Origin: Salvator merianae
Lineage: Eukaryota > Chordata > Lepidosauria > Squamata > Teiidae
DNA: 64,000 nucleotides
Reading direction: 5' to 3'
Assembly (NCBI GenBank): GCA_003586115.2
Contig: QVOM02000112.1
Span: forward strand, 46,368,743 to 46,432,742
The notes below the pieces were generated by a model. The model saw only the letters and a program-made list of their open reading frames with translations. It did no database searches and was not told where the DNA came from. Position 1 is the first letter of the stretch. Each line of letters starts with the position of its first letter. Made by a program: the position numbers and the translations under genes. Shown here piece by piece: positions 24,027 to 35,023 of this stretch.

Positions 24027-24706
24027 TAGGGGCGTTTTCGCACTTACCTCTGTATACTGGAACAGTGAGTAGGGTTCGGTCCGGTATGGTTTGAGTGTGC
24101 TCGTTGCCGTCCGCACTCTCCGTCGCTATACATGAACAGATCCCGCACTGGCTGTCCGGCAGTGCGAATGGGAGAAACGCCGTAGTTTGGTTGGGGACGG
24201 GAGCAGGCGGAAGTCCCGCCCAGCGTAGCGCGCCATTGGTGCTCCCGTGCGTCGTTCTGTCGCCCCTTCCGCTTGGGGGGGGGAAGGGGGTTTCCGGAAA
24301 CAGCACTGTGTTTCTGAACACAGGGCTGCTTTCTGATCGGCAACTGCCTCAGAGTCCGGTAAGGGATCGGTCTGCCCCCGCAACGTGTTCCGCCTCTGCT
24401 TGCAAGCAGCAGTCCGCAACGCGGGCGTGTTTCCGGACTGTGCCGGCGTGCATATGTGCCCACGCAGTCTCCGCCCCCTCGCCATTTCCGTCCAGGAAGT
24501 GGTGCGAATGCACCTCACCGGATCCAAACCCGATCGTGTTGGTGGGGATGAAGACTACAAATTACTTCACCACCGCTAGTCGGATTCCGGTAAGTATCGG
24601 GTGAGGGTAGGGGAATTTTGGGTGAGCTCGGGCTGGATGGAAGTGCGGAAGCTCCGTACTAGCATGCGTCCCGAACCTAACCTTTTCCTAAGTGCGAACA
24701 GGCCCA
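24027..24706 (-). mobile_element. Family E MITE (hAT-like), CpG-rich, inside L2
   Basis: The termini are GGGCGTTTTCGCACTTA on the left (about 24029) and TAAGTGCGAACAGGCCC on the right (to 24706), inverse of each other. The interior is much richer in CG dinucleotides than the flanks. The reverse strand aligns with the copy at 30688-31262 (shared: CTAGTACGGAGCTTCCGCAC against GGAACGGAGCTTTCGCAC). The flanking L2 runs on directly on both sides, so this is a clean nested insertion, although the 8-bp duplication is no longer readable. Frames up to 169 codons here are by-products of the GC content. Confidence 0.75.
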
Positions 24707-24870
24707 CAGTACAAGGGCAGCCACACATAAATTGCTTTACAATAATCACAACATGAGATTACCAGTTCATAAACAACAGAGACTAGGCTATCGTTGTTCG
24801 GATATGGATATAGTTGGTATACCAGCCAAAGCTAATAATAGATGCTTCTAGCCAGAAAGGTCATTCAGGT
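24707..24870 (-). mobile_element. L2-type LINE, antisense, second half
   Basis: CAAGGGCAGCCACACATAAA, TTGCTTTACAATAATCACAA and TTGGTATACCAGCCAAAGCT are the next blocks of the antisense L2 that begins at 23700. Together with 23700-24026 this is one insertion split by the Family E MITE. Confidence 0.7.
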
Positions 24871-26220
24871 TCCCAAATAGCACCCCGTCTCTGCATGCAC
24901 AGACAGCCTCAACATGCATTTGCACATGAGTGATGATGTCACATGCATCTGCACCATCACGTGCTGCAGGGCCCGCCCATGAAGGGCCCTGTAATGATGC
25001 CAACAATGCAGGCAGCAAATGGATAAGTTCACTGCCTTGTGGGTTTTCTCATGTGTAAGCAAGGGAAGCCTGAGAGCACCAGGGCTGTTAGGGAAAGCAC
25101 CTAATAGTCCTTGGCCTCTGATCCCTATTTCTGAGCCCTACTCAGTTTTATATCTTCTTTAAGGGCACCACTCACACAGCTGTCTTAAAACACACCCCTA
25201 CTCATATACCCAGATTCACAGGATTGGGTTGTCCAGATGTTCCCCTGCTGGCCCCCATGTCTCATAATCCCAGATAGAAATGACATACCAGGTATCTCAT
25301 TTAAAATACTCTGAGGCCACTTTGATTGGGGGAAGTTGCTTCTACTTCCTGTATGAATGCCCAGGGGGAAAGAGGCGATGAGGGCCAAGGACTCTGCTAG
25401 GATTTGCAGTGATAGACCAAAAATGTCTGATTTCTGTTGCCATTTCTGGTTTGTTGTTGTGACTTCCAACAGGGACCTTCCTGCTGTGAATGGAAGTTTC
25501 CCCTGTAGCATCATTCCAGAACTATGAAGAGGCATATAGTATGCCCATCACTTTTGCTACTGCAGCAGCATGGAGTCTCCTGCCCCAGATTCTGCCCCCT
25601 ACCTAGCACCCATGTGGATGTGGCCAAAGTGTGATCAACTGTGGCTTAGCTTAGAGCTTCCTCACATTATATATTCATTAATATTATGCATTCTTTACAT
25701 GCTGTGTACACGTTTTATTGCGAATTGCACAACAGTTGTGCGAACAGTGCCTAACATTCATGTTTGTTTTGTGTCTTGTTTGCATAAACTGTGTATTTTC
25801 CATGGATGGTACGCACTTGCCGGGAACAGTGTTCGGAAATCCTGCGAGCAATTCCCTTTATCATAGAACTTCTTGCTTAGCTGGGGTTCACATAAATGAG
25901 GCTTTTCAGATGCAGTTCCTAAAGTGTGACTGAGCATTTGATCAAGATCAAGTATTTGTCTTTCTCTTATTTGGGCGGGGGGCGGGGGCTGTAGACCAAA
26001 ACATGGTTTGGGAAGATTGAAAGTTGCACAAATTGACACTGGAATTGGGGGATCCAGATTAAGGAAAAAAAGTCCTTCTGGAAGCAGGCACTATTTGTGA
26101 TCTGTGACTCTGAACCAGGGTTGTCTTCTGTATAGTCCCTTGTCAGTATGTATGGTTCAGAATTCCAGTATAACACCGGAGCAAAAGAATTGTTGGTGTG
26201 ATTGTCTGCTTTAGAATATT
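24871..26220. other. Unassigned sequence
   Basis: No gene recognised. The part 24885-25070 has alternating TGCATG and CACATG words and could be a MITE fragment. The remainder is unique-looking. Confidence 0.4.
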
Positions 26221-26300
26221 TAAATATTTGATTTGCAATCAAATCCACTCTGGGACCTGTGGAGAAGAGTGGCATATAAATGTAAAGAAATAAGTATTTT
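26221..26300 (+). mobile_element. L2 or SINE 3' tail remnant
   Basis: GAGAAGAGTGGCATATAAATGTAAAGAAATAAG has the form of an L2-type terminal stem followed by its short tail. Only about 80 bases can be assigned. Confidence 0.4.
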
Positions 26301-28303
26301 TGGCCACATCCTTTCCTGTTAAAGGCTTTTATTGTTTTTTTATTGTAACAGGGGATTAAAGAATGATGATTTGGGAGTGAGTATCATTATGTGTTTCAAA
26401 TCTACAACATATTAATGCATCATTTGTCTAGCATGAGAAACTGATCTACATTAAGGGGCACTTAACTGATCACTGCTGATGTAGTAGTAAGCAGCTGTCT
26501 TTAAAGCTGATGTGAAGATACTTGAACTGATGCTAAGAGGACAGCTACGATGTTCAGGAAATGCTTTAGTAGCTTTCTTTGTTAGGGAAAGATGCAGAGT
26601 ATATGTCATCTGAAAGCTTTGAGTCGCCTTTATTTTAAAAGTCAGCGAATCACTTAGAAGTTGACATCTTTTCTATTGTAGCATATGCAGAAATGGAATG
26701 TAAACAAAGCTAAGAAGAGATGGTGCAACTTTGGCTAAGTAGAAATCGAAAACTTGTAGAATTCCTTGAATACGCCAAGTGGGGGAGAAGTGTAGCCTTG
26801 CTCAGGAAAAGGCGAGATGTGGTATAAACCCTGGTGTCCTGGGGGATGGATGAATAACACTGGAATACCCCTCTTAGCTCTTGGGACCCTCCAAAGGATT
26901 TCTTAGTTTGTTCAGTGATAGACAGATATCTCCCCTTTAAGCTTTGCATATTTTATCTTTGCCTCTTTGAAAATTTGAAAATTTGGTCCCATATTCCAAG
27001 AGCCTGCGTTTGCATTACACAGCAAAGGCACCCAAAATGAGGACAGTTTTCTTACTCCCAATGGTGACCAGCTGCCCTGAGGCCTGTTTAAAGTGCCTTC
27101 ACTGCATAATGAAGACACAGCCCAGCCCAAGACCCACTTAAGGCACCTTCCTGCAGAGATTGACCCAGAGAGCAATCTGTTTTCTTGTACTGTACCTAGT
27201 GCTTTGGTCTTATACTGAGCAGTAGTGTTGTCCCCTGAGGCAGTTTTCAAGGGACATTCATGACTGGGGCAGCATCCTCCTTTAGTTAAATTGCATTTCC
27301 AGCATACACTCGTGTTGAAATGGTACGTTAAGCTCTGCAGAAGGTGATCTCTACATGATGAGAACATGGGTTTGCTCCTGCCCTCCTTTTTTTCTTCCAT
27401 CACCTCAAAGTGGCTGTTCGCTGGCAAACAGGTAAGTCAATCTCACTTTCCCCCCATTCTCTGAATTTTAAAATGTGGACTCCTGCACATTTTCATCAGT
27501 GGCTGGGACACCTGTCAGTTTCTCTCCCTGTTCTTCCTTATGGATAACAAAACCTATCCGTTATTACAAGGCTTTGGAAATGCAGTTCTGCACACGTTTG
27601 CACTGGTAGGTGACTATTTTTTCTTTTTACAAAAGTATGTGTTGACTGCACTGGACCAGAAGGTAGGCACTTCAGTGGCCTAGGTGCAAATGGCCGCTGG
27701 TAATTTGCCTTTTCTGCCACCGTTACACTACATAGTGGAGAAGAGACAAATTAGGGCATGATCTGCTTTAAGAGTCATCTATCATGCTGTGTGCTTAGGA
27801 TGGCTTTGAGGGTAGATTTTGTGCTCCTGGAACAGTTGGTAGGTCTGATATAGGTGAGAACATTTGCCCACTGGCCCTAGGGGTGGTCTAAGAGCACCAG
27901 TCATGTGGATTCATCCTATTTCCAAACATGTATGCATACTCTTCCCAGCATTCATTTTCATAATAATAACATAGTGCACACAGAAACTGAGCATATGGCT
28001 TTTGTCCCACAACTGGTCCTACTGCTGTGTTCAGGGATGTTCCACACTTGCTTTCATATGGCAGAATCTGTGATTTGAAGATATGGCATCTGTTTTTGAG
28101 CCAGAGACTCTCTTTGTGTGAGTCTTTCAAATAAGCTTGACTAAGGCTACAGGTTAGGGCATCCCTGCTTCATTATGTTTGATGGCTTCATCTTTTTTGC
28201 CACCTTTGACACTAGTGTGGTACCAATGCAGCATACCAGAAATCTTTTCTTGGGACTCTTTGCAGTATTAAATGATTTAACGCTGACTTGATCAAAAGAA
28301 TAT
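26301..28303. other. Unassigned sequence
   Basis: About 2 kb with no recognised repeat or exon. The 171-codon minus-strand frame at 27427-26912 is the longest here but shows no domain, no codon pattern and no splice context. Confidence 0.5.
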
Positions 28304-28436
28304 GGCCCTTTCTACACTGGGTTTAATTCTGGATTATATCCCAGAATAGGGGCCTGCTGTCTGCATGTTAGTGCAAACTTTGGCAGGTCCCTATTCTGAG
28401 ATATAGTCTGGAATAAGGCTCAGTGCAGAAAGGGCC
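28304..28436. mobile_element. Family B palindromic MITE, copy 1
   Basis: A 133-bp element that is almost entirely one inverted repeat. The left arm starts GGCCCTTTCTACACTGGG; the reverse of the right arm starts GGCCCTTTCTGCACTGAG, and the match extends about 54 bases inward around a loop of about 25 bases. The copy at 54354-54532 has the same arms. No coding capacity. Confidence 0.82.
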
Positions 28437-28874
28437 AGTCTCTTTCCTAGAATCCATTTAAGTGGTATAGCATATAGAATACACAAAGTCTCCGTTTTTA
28501 AATTTTCTTCTTCATGTGCACACAGAAGCAGCTTCTGAAAATGGTAGCCACCCCTTCCACCCTAAAGGGATGAAAGGAAGGAAGAAGACGGATAAAATAT
28601 CAAGTATAAATACTTAAGCAGAAGGTCACTGTCTTGGAATGGATATCTTTGGTGCATGGACTTGACCTTAGAAGCACTGAGTATTCTAAACTTAACACTG
28701 CAGGAAATTTAGTCATATGACTAACAAGGTTGAAGTTGAATTGTATGCTTTAGTGCTCGTAGATTTTTCAGGGCAAAGCCAAGGCCAAGGCTTACAGATT
28801 GACAAAAAGAAACATCTCAAGTATGCCATACATGTTTCACAAAGCAAGTTAGGTTTGCTCAAAAAGTAATTCTA
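28437..28874. other. Unassigned sequence
   Basis: Spacer between two MITEs; nothing recognised. Confidence 0.4.
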
Positions 28875-29265
28875 GGGTCTTTCTGTACTTACGTTGCCAT
28901 GATTCAGTCCAGTGGGTCTGGACTAGTGAGGTCTTTTTGGTCTGAATGCTGAAACAGCGAGTTCTGTATGGTGACACTTCTTTCCCGATCAGCATCCACA
29001 TTAGCCCCAAAGCTTGCAATGACCTTCAGGATTGGCCTCCAAGGACTCTGAAAGCTTGCAGTGGAAGTTCCTAGCCTCAGAGCTCCTGGGAGACTATTTT
29101 GGCATCACAGTGCTGCCAGAATTGGTCCCCTGGTAGTTGGAACACAGAGGTGTGCACTTTTTGCATGCCTCCATGTTCTGGATTAAGCTCTGCTAGTACA
29201 CTGATAGACTTCAGTATTGAGGTCTACCAGTGACTGAGAACAGAAGAAGCCTTGAAGAGGTCCAT
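28875..29265 (+). mobile_element. Family D MITE, copy 2
   Basis: The left terminus is GGGTCTTTCTGTACTTACG (28875-28893). The interior aligns with 16500-16870, as described for copy 1. The right terminus is eroded and its limit is approximate. Confidence 0.55.
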
Positions 29266-30125
29266 GAGCAATCCTAATCCTTATTACAGGCAAATGTAGA
29301 AAGACCTGCTAGATTGGCCATATATTATATGGATCTGATGCTTTGGCAAGATGTGTGCAGCCAAATAAGGCCAAACTGAAAGAGTGTCAAAAGTGCGGTG
29401 ACTGCACATCACTGCATTCATCTGACACCTAGCTGGCTTCCAAGACTGGAATCTGGTCTCAGGAGCAGACCTTTTGTAGCCCAGGCAAAACCCTCTGCAA
29501 AGAGAGTGTGGTCCTGGTTTATTCCTGTGGCCACTGTAGGAGGGGATAGTGGCTGCAGAACTGACCTCCCTGCTGTCTTGCTGCTCCATGCTGGAAGTGG
29601 ACTCTTCCCATACCTGCTGGAAGGCACCTTTGTGTGTGCGTTTATGCACTTGTAAATAGTATTCCTTGATACCAAATCCACTACATAGGACGAGTAAAAA
29701 AATTATATTTAAATGTACCTTTTCCTTTTTTAACTTACAGTGGAATGAAGTCCAAACCAAGATCAAGTATTGCGATTAGGCCTCAAATTCTGATCACACT
29801 TATTAAGGAATAAGGTCTCAATCTCATTTCACACAACATGTTGCCCATGCCACTTATACTCCTCTTGGGCAGTTTGCACAAATGCAAAGTATTATATACT
29901 ATTTGCAAATTTACTGGATATTTCTGGATATCAGATGTTGCAAGATAGGGCTGTGTACCATGTCTTTTCCTTTTAAGCATTAAATATAAACGGCAAGTCT
30001 GACAGAAGTCAGTGAAATTTAATTTTGAATGTACATATCTTAGATGGAAATGATCCCTAATTCAAATCCCAGTATATATTTGGGACATAGCCATGACTGA
30101 AATTAGGTAGTGGAGACCCATTTAT
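29266..30125. other. Unassigned sequence
   Basis: No repeat recognised. The minus-strand frame of 160 codons at 29766-29284 has no family resemblance and is probably chance. Confidence 0.45.
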
Positions 30126-30290
30126 TTAGTGTTATGCTGAGACTTATTTATTTTGTTTATTTAAAATATTTATAATACCACTTCCCATTAAAATATAAGC
30201 TCAGAGTGGGGTACAATGAACAAAAACAGTTAAAATCATAATAGTTATGTGAAAATGTAATTAAATGTAATTAAAATGTAAAAGGGTGGG
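30126..30290 (-). mobile_element. L2-type 3' UTR, antisense
   Basis: TTATTTATTTTGTTTATTTAAAATATTTATAATACC, followed by CTCAGAGTGGGGTACAATGAAC, is the reverse of an L2-type 3' end. The rest of the element is absent. Confidence 0.5.
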
Positions 30291-30527
30291 GGAAACAAAC
30301 AGAAGACTTGAGAAAATTAGGTTTGATCTTTTCTTTATTACTTTCTTTGTTGAGTGCTAGAACTGAATTGGAAACCATTAGCCTCCCAGATGCTGTTGGA
30401 CCCAGGCTTCCATCACTCTGACTTTTAGCTGAACTAATTAGGTTTCATTGGAATTGGAATCCAATACCTAAGGGATCAAAGATCTACTCTGGAGCACTGC
30501 TTCATTTTGATTAATGGATAAACAGTT

Positions 30528-30685
30528 CAGGCTGCTTCTACATGCTGTAAAAAGAAGCAACTCTGAGGTGGCTTCAAGCCTGTTTGGAGGTGGGATTGTT
30601 CACATGGCAGCCTGTCCCTTCCCCATCCTAGTATTCTAGGCAAGAGAAGATGCCTTAGAGGTGGAATGAGAACACAGGGGTCACA
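30528..30685 (+). mobile_element. Family F MITE, copy 1 (3' part lost)
   Basis: It starts GGCTGCTTCTACATGCTGTAA. The core GGGATTGTTCACATGGCAGCC, then CTAGTATTCTAGGC, then GTGGAATGAGAACACA, is shared with 59311-59490 and, inverted, with 45885-46090. The right half is missing; a Family E element begins a few bases later. Confidence 0.6.
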
Positions 30686-30687
30686 TA

Positions 30688-31262
30688 GGGCCTGTTCTCA
30701 CTACAGCGGTGGAACGTTCTAGTCCATTTGCTGGAACGGAGCTTTCGCACTGCCGCGGGCGCGCGCCTCACCCGATCCGAACCACTTCGTACCCGATTCG
30801 TACCTGATCCTGGGTAAGGCAAGACAAGTAAAAGCTTGTCTTCATTCTGACCTGTGCGATGGAGCGAAGATTGGGCACGGTGCTTTCGCACTCCCGTCCG
30901 CGTTTGAAATGGCAGCTGGGAGTGGCTGGCGCAGCTGCGCATGCATGGTCCGAAGCTTCACACCCCGGTCCGATGCTTCGTACCCGGGATAGTCCTTTGG
31001 GCATGGCAGCCTAGCTGCCGTTACGAAGCTGGCTCCGTAAGGAGCCCTCTGGTTACGAAGCGGAGCTTGATGGTACGGAGTGCGTTACCGAACTAGCGGA
31101 TGCCATCCACACTGTGAAAATGTAATTAAATTTCCACTCTGCTGGTCGGCTTTGGGTCTGTTCCTCTGGCTGGGAGTGCGAATGGCAGCCAGCGTTCTCC
31201 AACCTCTCCGGTCCGAAGCCAACTACTGCGAACGGTCTATGGAGCTCAGTGCGAAAAGGCCC
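30688..31262 (+). mobile_element. Family E MITE (hAT-like), CpG-rich
   Basis: The termini are GGGCCTGTTCTCAC (30688) and GTGCGAAAAGGCCC (to 31262). The interior is CpG-rich, with repeats of the words CTTCGTACC and TTACGAAGC on both strands, so it contains several short internal inverted repeats. It aligns with the reverse of 24027-24706. No transposase frame is present. Confidence 0.72.
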
Positions 31263-31502
31263 ATCGTACCCACTCCAAGGTGCTTTGAGCTTATTTTGCT
31301 ATGTGTGAATGTAGCCCCAGTTTATGTTAGCAGTTTAGAGTATGCAATAAAAAACTGATGTTAAATTCTGGGGTTTCATCTAAGTCTACATGATGTGTGG
31401 TCATTGGATGGCACTTGTATTACATGATGAAATAAGAGTGGAATAAATGCATGTAATAAAGAAGTGTTTCAGAGATCCTGTTGTCCATCCTTCTTAATCT
31501 TG

Positions 31503-32022
31503 GGGTCTGTTTGCACTTGAAGCTAGTGAGTGTCAGGGACGCTTACTAGTCAAGAGCCTTTGCACTTTGTGGAGACCCTCGTGATCAGGAGCAGATGTCA
31601 GCTGCTGCCGATCACTACTAGCTGTGGAGCACAAACTTGTGCTTCACAGCTGTACCTGGAGCACTTAGATGGTTCCTGGTAAAGTGCATTTGCACCCACT
31701 TCCAGGTGTGAATGCACAGCTGCGAGGCATGGTGCAGCTGTGCCTGCACAATGGGGCGCCTGCACCTGCGTGATTGTGTGGTATGGCTGTGCCTGCACCA
31801 TCTACAGCATTGCTGGTCGCCATTGCGGCGGCTGGAAGCTTCCTGGCTGCTGTCATGGCACAGAACACAAGCTGGACACCAGCATTCACCTGCAGTTGCT
31901 GGTATCCTGCTGGCATTCGGTTCTAAGATCTCATGGTGCAGCCTGTGTCCATGCTGTGAGGTCTGTTCCACTATGGAATATTTGCTGGCGAACATTCCAC
32001 AGTGGAAAGTGCAGAAAGGCCC
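31503..32022 (+). mobile_element. Family A MITE (hAT-like)
   Basis: The termini are GGGTCTGTTTGCACTTG and GTGCAGAAAGGCCC. The interior has the family landmarks AGCTAGTGAGTGTCAGGGAC, GAGCAGATGTCAGCTGCTGC and CTGCTGTCATGGCA. It is the best preserved Family A copy together with 49050-49394. No clear target duplication is visible. Confidence 0.72.
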
Positions 32023-32400
32023 CTTGTGACTCCATGTGTTCTTCAACTACAGCTCCACTGTCCACCCTGGCTGGGGTTGATGGGACTTAAAGTTCAACAA
32101 TCTTTGGAGGGTTCAGGATTACAAACAGTTGCCCTAGTTAAAAATGAAATGCTATGGTTTCTGTGCTTCCTAGATTTCACCCCCCTTTTTGCAAAAGTTA
32201 GCGATCGTGATAATCTTACATAAGATCCATTTGGCCAGGAACTGTAGCACCATTATTAGTCTGTCCTCTACTTATCACATGGGAAAGAAGAAACAAAAGA
32301 AGAAAGTGTATTTTTTCTACAAGCTTTTATTTCCCATTGTGTACATACGTACAACACTAAAATTTGAATTGTGACCTTGTCCTGTATTTTACCCTCTTCC

Positions 32401-32420
32401 AAAAAAAAAAAAAAAAAAAA
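32401..32420 (+). repeat. Poly-A run (A20)
   Basis: Twenty A in a row after GTATTTTACCCTCTTCC. It could be the tail of a retrocopy, but no source sequence or duplication is recognised upstream. Confidence 0.9.
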
Positions 32421-33256
32421 CCACGAAAAAGGAAAGCCTGTGGCAAAGTGATTCAGCAGCAGTTCTAGTTGCAGGTAAAACTCACGCACTTGTGTAGGGC
32501 ATGTGATGGCGTATGAATGAATCTGTGGTTTTGAGGGTGAATGCCAAGAATGAGTCACATGTACTCACCCTCCCATTGTGCTCTTTAAGATTGGAAGCTG
32601 CCTCTAGTGCATTTTTAGAGGTCTGCCAGATTGCTTGTGCCAACTTTCAAAGTCTTCAAGGTTAAGTAAAGGGCTGGTTTACACTTGCATGTTTATTGCT
32701 TCTTGTTGAAGCAATTATTTGCGTGAAAAAACTCTAATGCTCCATGGTGTATACACGTTCTAGAGATTGTGACTTCTGTTTTTATCATTAGTCTGCCCAT
32801 TGTGTTCTGCTTTATCTGTCCACATATCAGAAGAACACAACAATTTGCTCTGTTTTTCAAAGATGAATTTCAGAATCTTAGTATCTAGGTAATTGCATGT
32901 AGAAAAACCTGCATTATGTTGTCTTGTATAAGACGATGCACAATAGCCTCCCATATTTCTCCTCTTTCTTGACATCCAAGCTCACCACCTTTAACCTGAC
33001 AGTGGTCTTGCTGATAGTTGATATTCCTTAGGCAGGCAGGTTTGGTAAAACTAATGCTAATGAATAAATGAACACTGTTTTATATATAGTGTTGATATTT
33101 ATTTGTTGCATTACAAATATTCATGACCCAGCAAAAAAAAAGAAGAGAGAAATGCAATTGCAATCTGTGAGCAACACTGATCTCTATTTTAGATTCTCAA
33201 AATGGTCTGTATTGTTCAAAGTATGCTATAAATAAACAAGTAAAACAATACACTTG
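32421..33256. other. Unassigned sequence
   Basis: At 32672 GGGCTGGTTTACACTTGCATG followed by ATTGCTTCTTGTTGAAGCAAT (8-bp stem) may be a MITE end. Otherwise nothing recognised. Confidence 0.4.
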
Positions 33257-33303
33257 TTGTTCAGTTGTTTAGTAATTTAGGATGGTCAGTCTTTCACTGT
33301 CTC
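33257..33303 (-). mobile_element. BovB LINE, antisense 3' end, left of the nested MITE
   Basis: TTGTTGTTCAGTTGTTTAGT is the usual antisense start of the BovB 3' end. The piece then runs into ACTGTCTC, the target duplication of the MITE at 33304. The BovB continues at 33770. Confidence 0.6.
33296..33303. repeat. 8-bp target-site duplication, left copy
   Basis: ACTGTCTC immediately before the Family E element; repeated exactly at 33770-33777. Confidence 0.85.
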
Positions 33304-33769
33304 TGGCCTTGTTCGCACTTTGCGTGAGGAACGTTCCTGTCTACTCGCTAGTCAGCTGCATTCTCACTTTCAAACGGAGGCAGCTGCCTTGGAACTCACC
33401 CAAGCCCACCTGATGCCTGCTTGAAGCTGAGAAAGGCTGGTGCAGTAAATTGCAGTCTTGAAGCTCACTTGTGTGATCAGGTGTAGATCAGGGGAGCTGT
33501 GTTCAAACTACTTCTGGGTTTGAAATGGAGGTGGGGAGGGGCCAGCTTCGGAAACAGTTCTCTGACTTTGAATTAGTAGCCCTATGGTTTTACAAGCAAC
33601 TCTGTGGTTCCCCTGACTAGTGTATTCCCATTCGCACTGCTCCCTCTGCTGGTCAGCTGGCAAACTGTTTCATTGCTGACTAGTGTGAATGCTGATCAGC
33701 AAACTCCATCTTCACTGGCATGGAGTCTGCTAATTATTCCGTTCTGCTCTGGTAAGTGCAAAAATGCCC
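33304..33769 (+). mobile_element. Family E MITE (hAT-like) with perfect 8-bp TSD
   Basis: The termini are TGGCCTTGTTCGCACTTTG and, reversed from the right end, GGGCATTTTTGCACTTAC. ACTGTCTC flanks both sides, an 8-bp duplication as made by hAT transposases. The host sequence is an antisense BovB that resumes directly after the right duplication. The interior, with CACCCAAGCCCACCTGATGC, aligns with 52406-52620. At 466 bases and with no long frame, it depended on a transposase made elsewhere. Confidence 0.88.
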
Positions 33770-34230
33770 ACTGTCTCCTGAAATCTGCCCAAGCACATGT
33801 TCATTGCTTTGATAACTATCCATCTCATCCTCTGTTGTCCGTTTCTCTTTCTGCTTTCAATCTTTCCCAGCGTCCAGGTCTTTTCTAGTGTATCTTGTCT
33901 TCTCAATATGTGGCAGTCTGCTTCAGTATTAGTTCTTCCAGTGAACAGTCAGGGCTGAGTTTCATTAGTATTAATTGATTTGATCTTATTGCAGTCCAAG
34001 GGAGTTCCAGAAGTTTTCTCCAGCACTACAACTCGAAAGCATTGATTCTTTGGTGCTCATCCTTCCTTATGGTCCAGTTTTCACAGACATATTTTACTGC
34101 TGGTAAAGCATAGCTTTGTCTATACAGACCTTTGTTGCTAAGGTGATGTCTCTGCTTTTTAAAATGCTGTCCAAATTTGCCATAGCTTTCCTCCCAAGGA
34201 GCAAGCGTCTTTTAATTTCATCCAGTGTTT
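33770..34230 (-). mobile_element. BovB (RTE) LINE, antisense ORF end
   Basis: The minus strand gives RT and C-terminal blocks of BovB. ACTCTTGC-type spacing aside, the plus-strand landmarks are TCTCCTGAAATCTGCCCAAG (33774-33793), CCATCTCATCCTCTGTTGTC (33820-33839), TTGCAGTCCAAGGGAGTTCC (33992-34011) and CAAGGAGCAAGCGTCTTTTA (34196-34215). Stops break the frame. It is a 5'- and internally truncated copy, older than the MITE inserted in it. Confidence 0.85.
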
Positions 34231-34867
34231 TTGGCAGGAAGTGGGTGAAGAAATGAACTGGATATCAGATCAAATGTGGACAAAGAAAATGTGTACAGAT
34301 CAGGTGTTTTCAGATACAGAGTTAGGGAAAGAGGAAAGACACATGACTAAGCAAATGGTTAGGGCAGACCAGGTAGTGATATATATAAAAAATCCACAGT
34401 AGCTCCGTGCTTGAATCTGTTCTGTTTCTCTTTCATACATGTTTTCACTGAGGATTGGCAAATGTGTGCCTAATCCACTGGGTCCAGTTTTTGCATGGAT
34501 TTTGCACAGAACTGCAACTTGACAGAATTTACCTATCATTAGCTGTGCCTATTCTGTTACCATTTCTGTTGCCTTGTCCTCTGTCCCTCCAGTTCCTGCC
34601 ACTTGTTGTGAAAGCTCTCCACAATTTTACACACTATTGACAAGCAAACCGAAAGATGAAAATAACTGTCTTCCAGTACATAATTAGATTTCCTAGAATT
34701 TGCCATATCCTTAATAAACTGAAAAGAACTTTGACAAATGTGCATGAATAATGACATGACTGTTCTTAATAAATGAGAAGCTACAGTAATCATATGACTC
34801 TGTAAATAATTAGATGGCTGAAACAGAAATATACTGTGATCAAAGCACTTCTAAAAGGAATAGTCAA
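34231..34867. other. Unassigned sequence
   Basis: AT-leaning and unique-looking; no gene or repeat recognised. Confidence 0.45.
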
Positions 34868-35023
34868 GGGCCCCTTCTGCATGGAGTGGGCTATCCCACC
34901 CCAAGCTGGCTGGGGGTACATAGCCTGGTATAGCCCCGAAGGCTTCAGGGTTGCTGGCCATGGCTTTAACATCATTTTCCTGTCCTGGGATATAACCTGG
35001 AAGAAGGCACAGTGCGGAAAGGG
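34868..35023 (-). mobile_element. Family B MITE, diverged copy
   Basis: The right end, GGATATAACCTGG then AGTGCGGAAAGGGCC, matches the right arm of the Family B palindromes. The left end, GGGCCCCTTCTGCATGG, keeps the terminus but the left arm has diverged, so the long hairpin is lost. Confidence 0.55.

Noticed and set aside
24095..24604. 169-codon plus-strand reading frame
   Set aside because: It lies wholly in a CpG-rich Family E MITE; overlapping frames on both strands are equally open, as expected from few stop codons in GC-rich DNA.
26912..27427. 171-codon minus-strand frame, the longest isolated one
   Set aside because: No domain, repeat pattern, signal or splice context; composition is ordinary. 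Most likely chance.
29284..29766. 160-codon minus-strand frame
   Set aside because: Overlapping frames on both strands and no family resemblance.
32401..32420. Processed pseudogene marked by the A20 run
   Set aside because: No recognisable coding sequence upstream and no flanking duplication.
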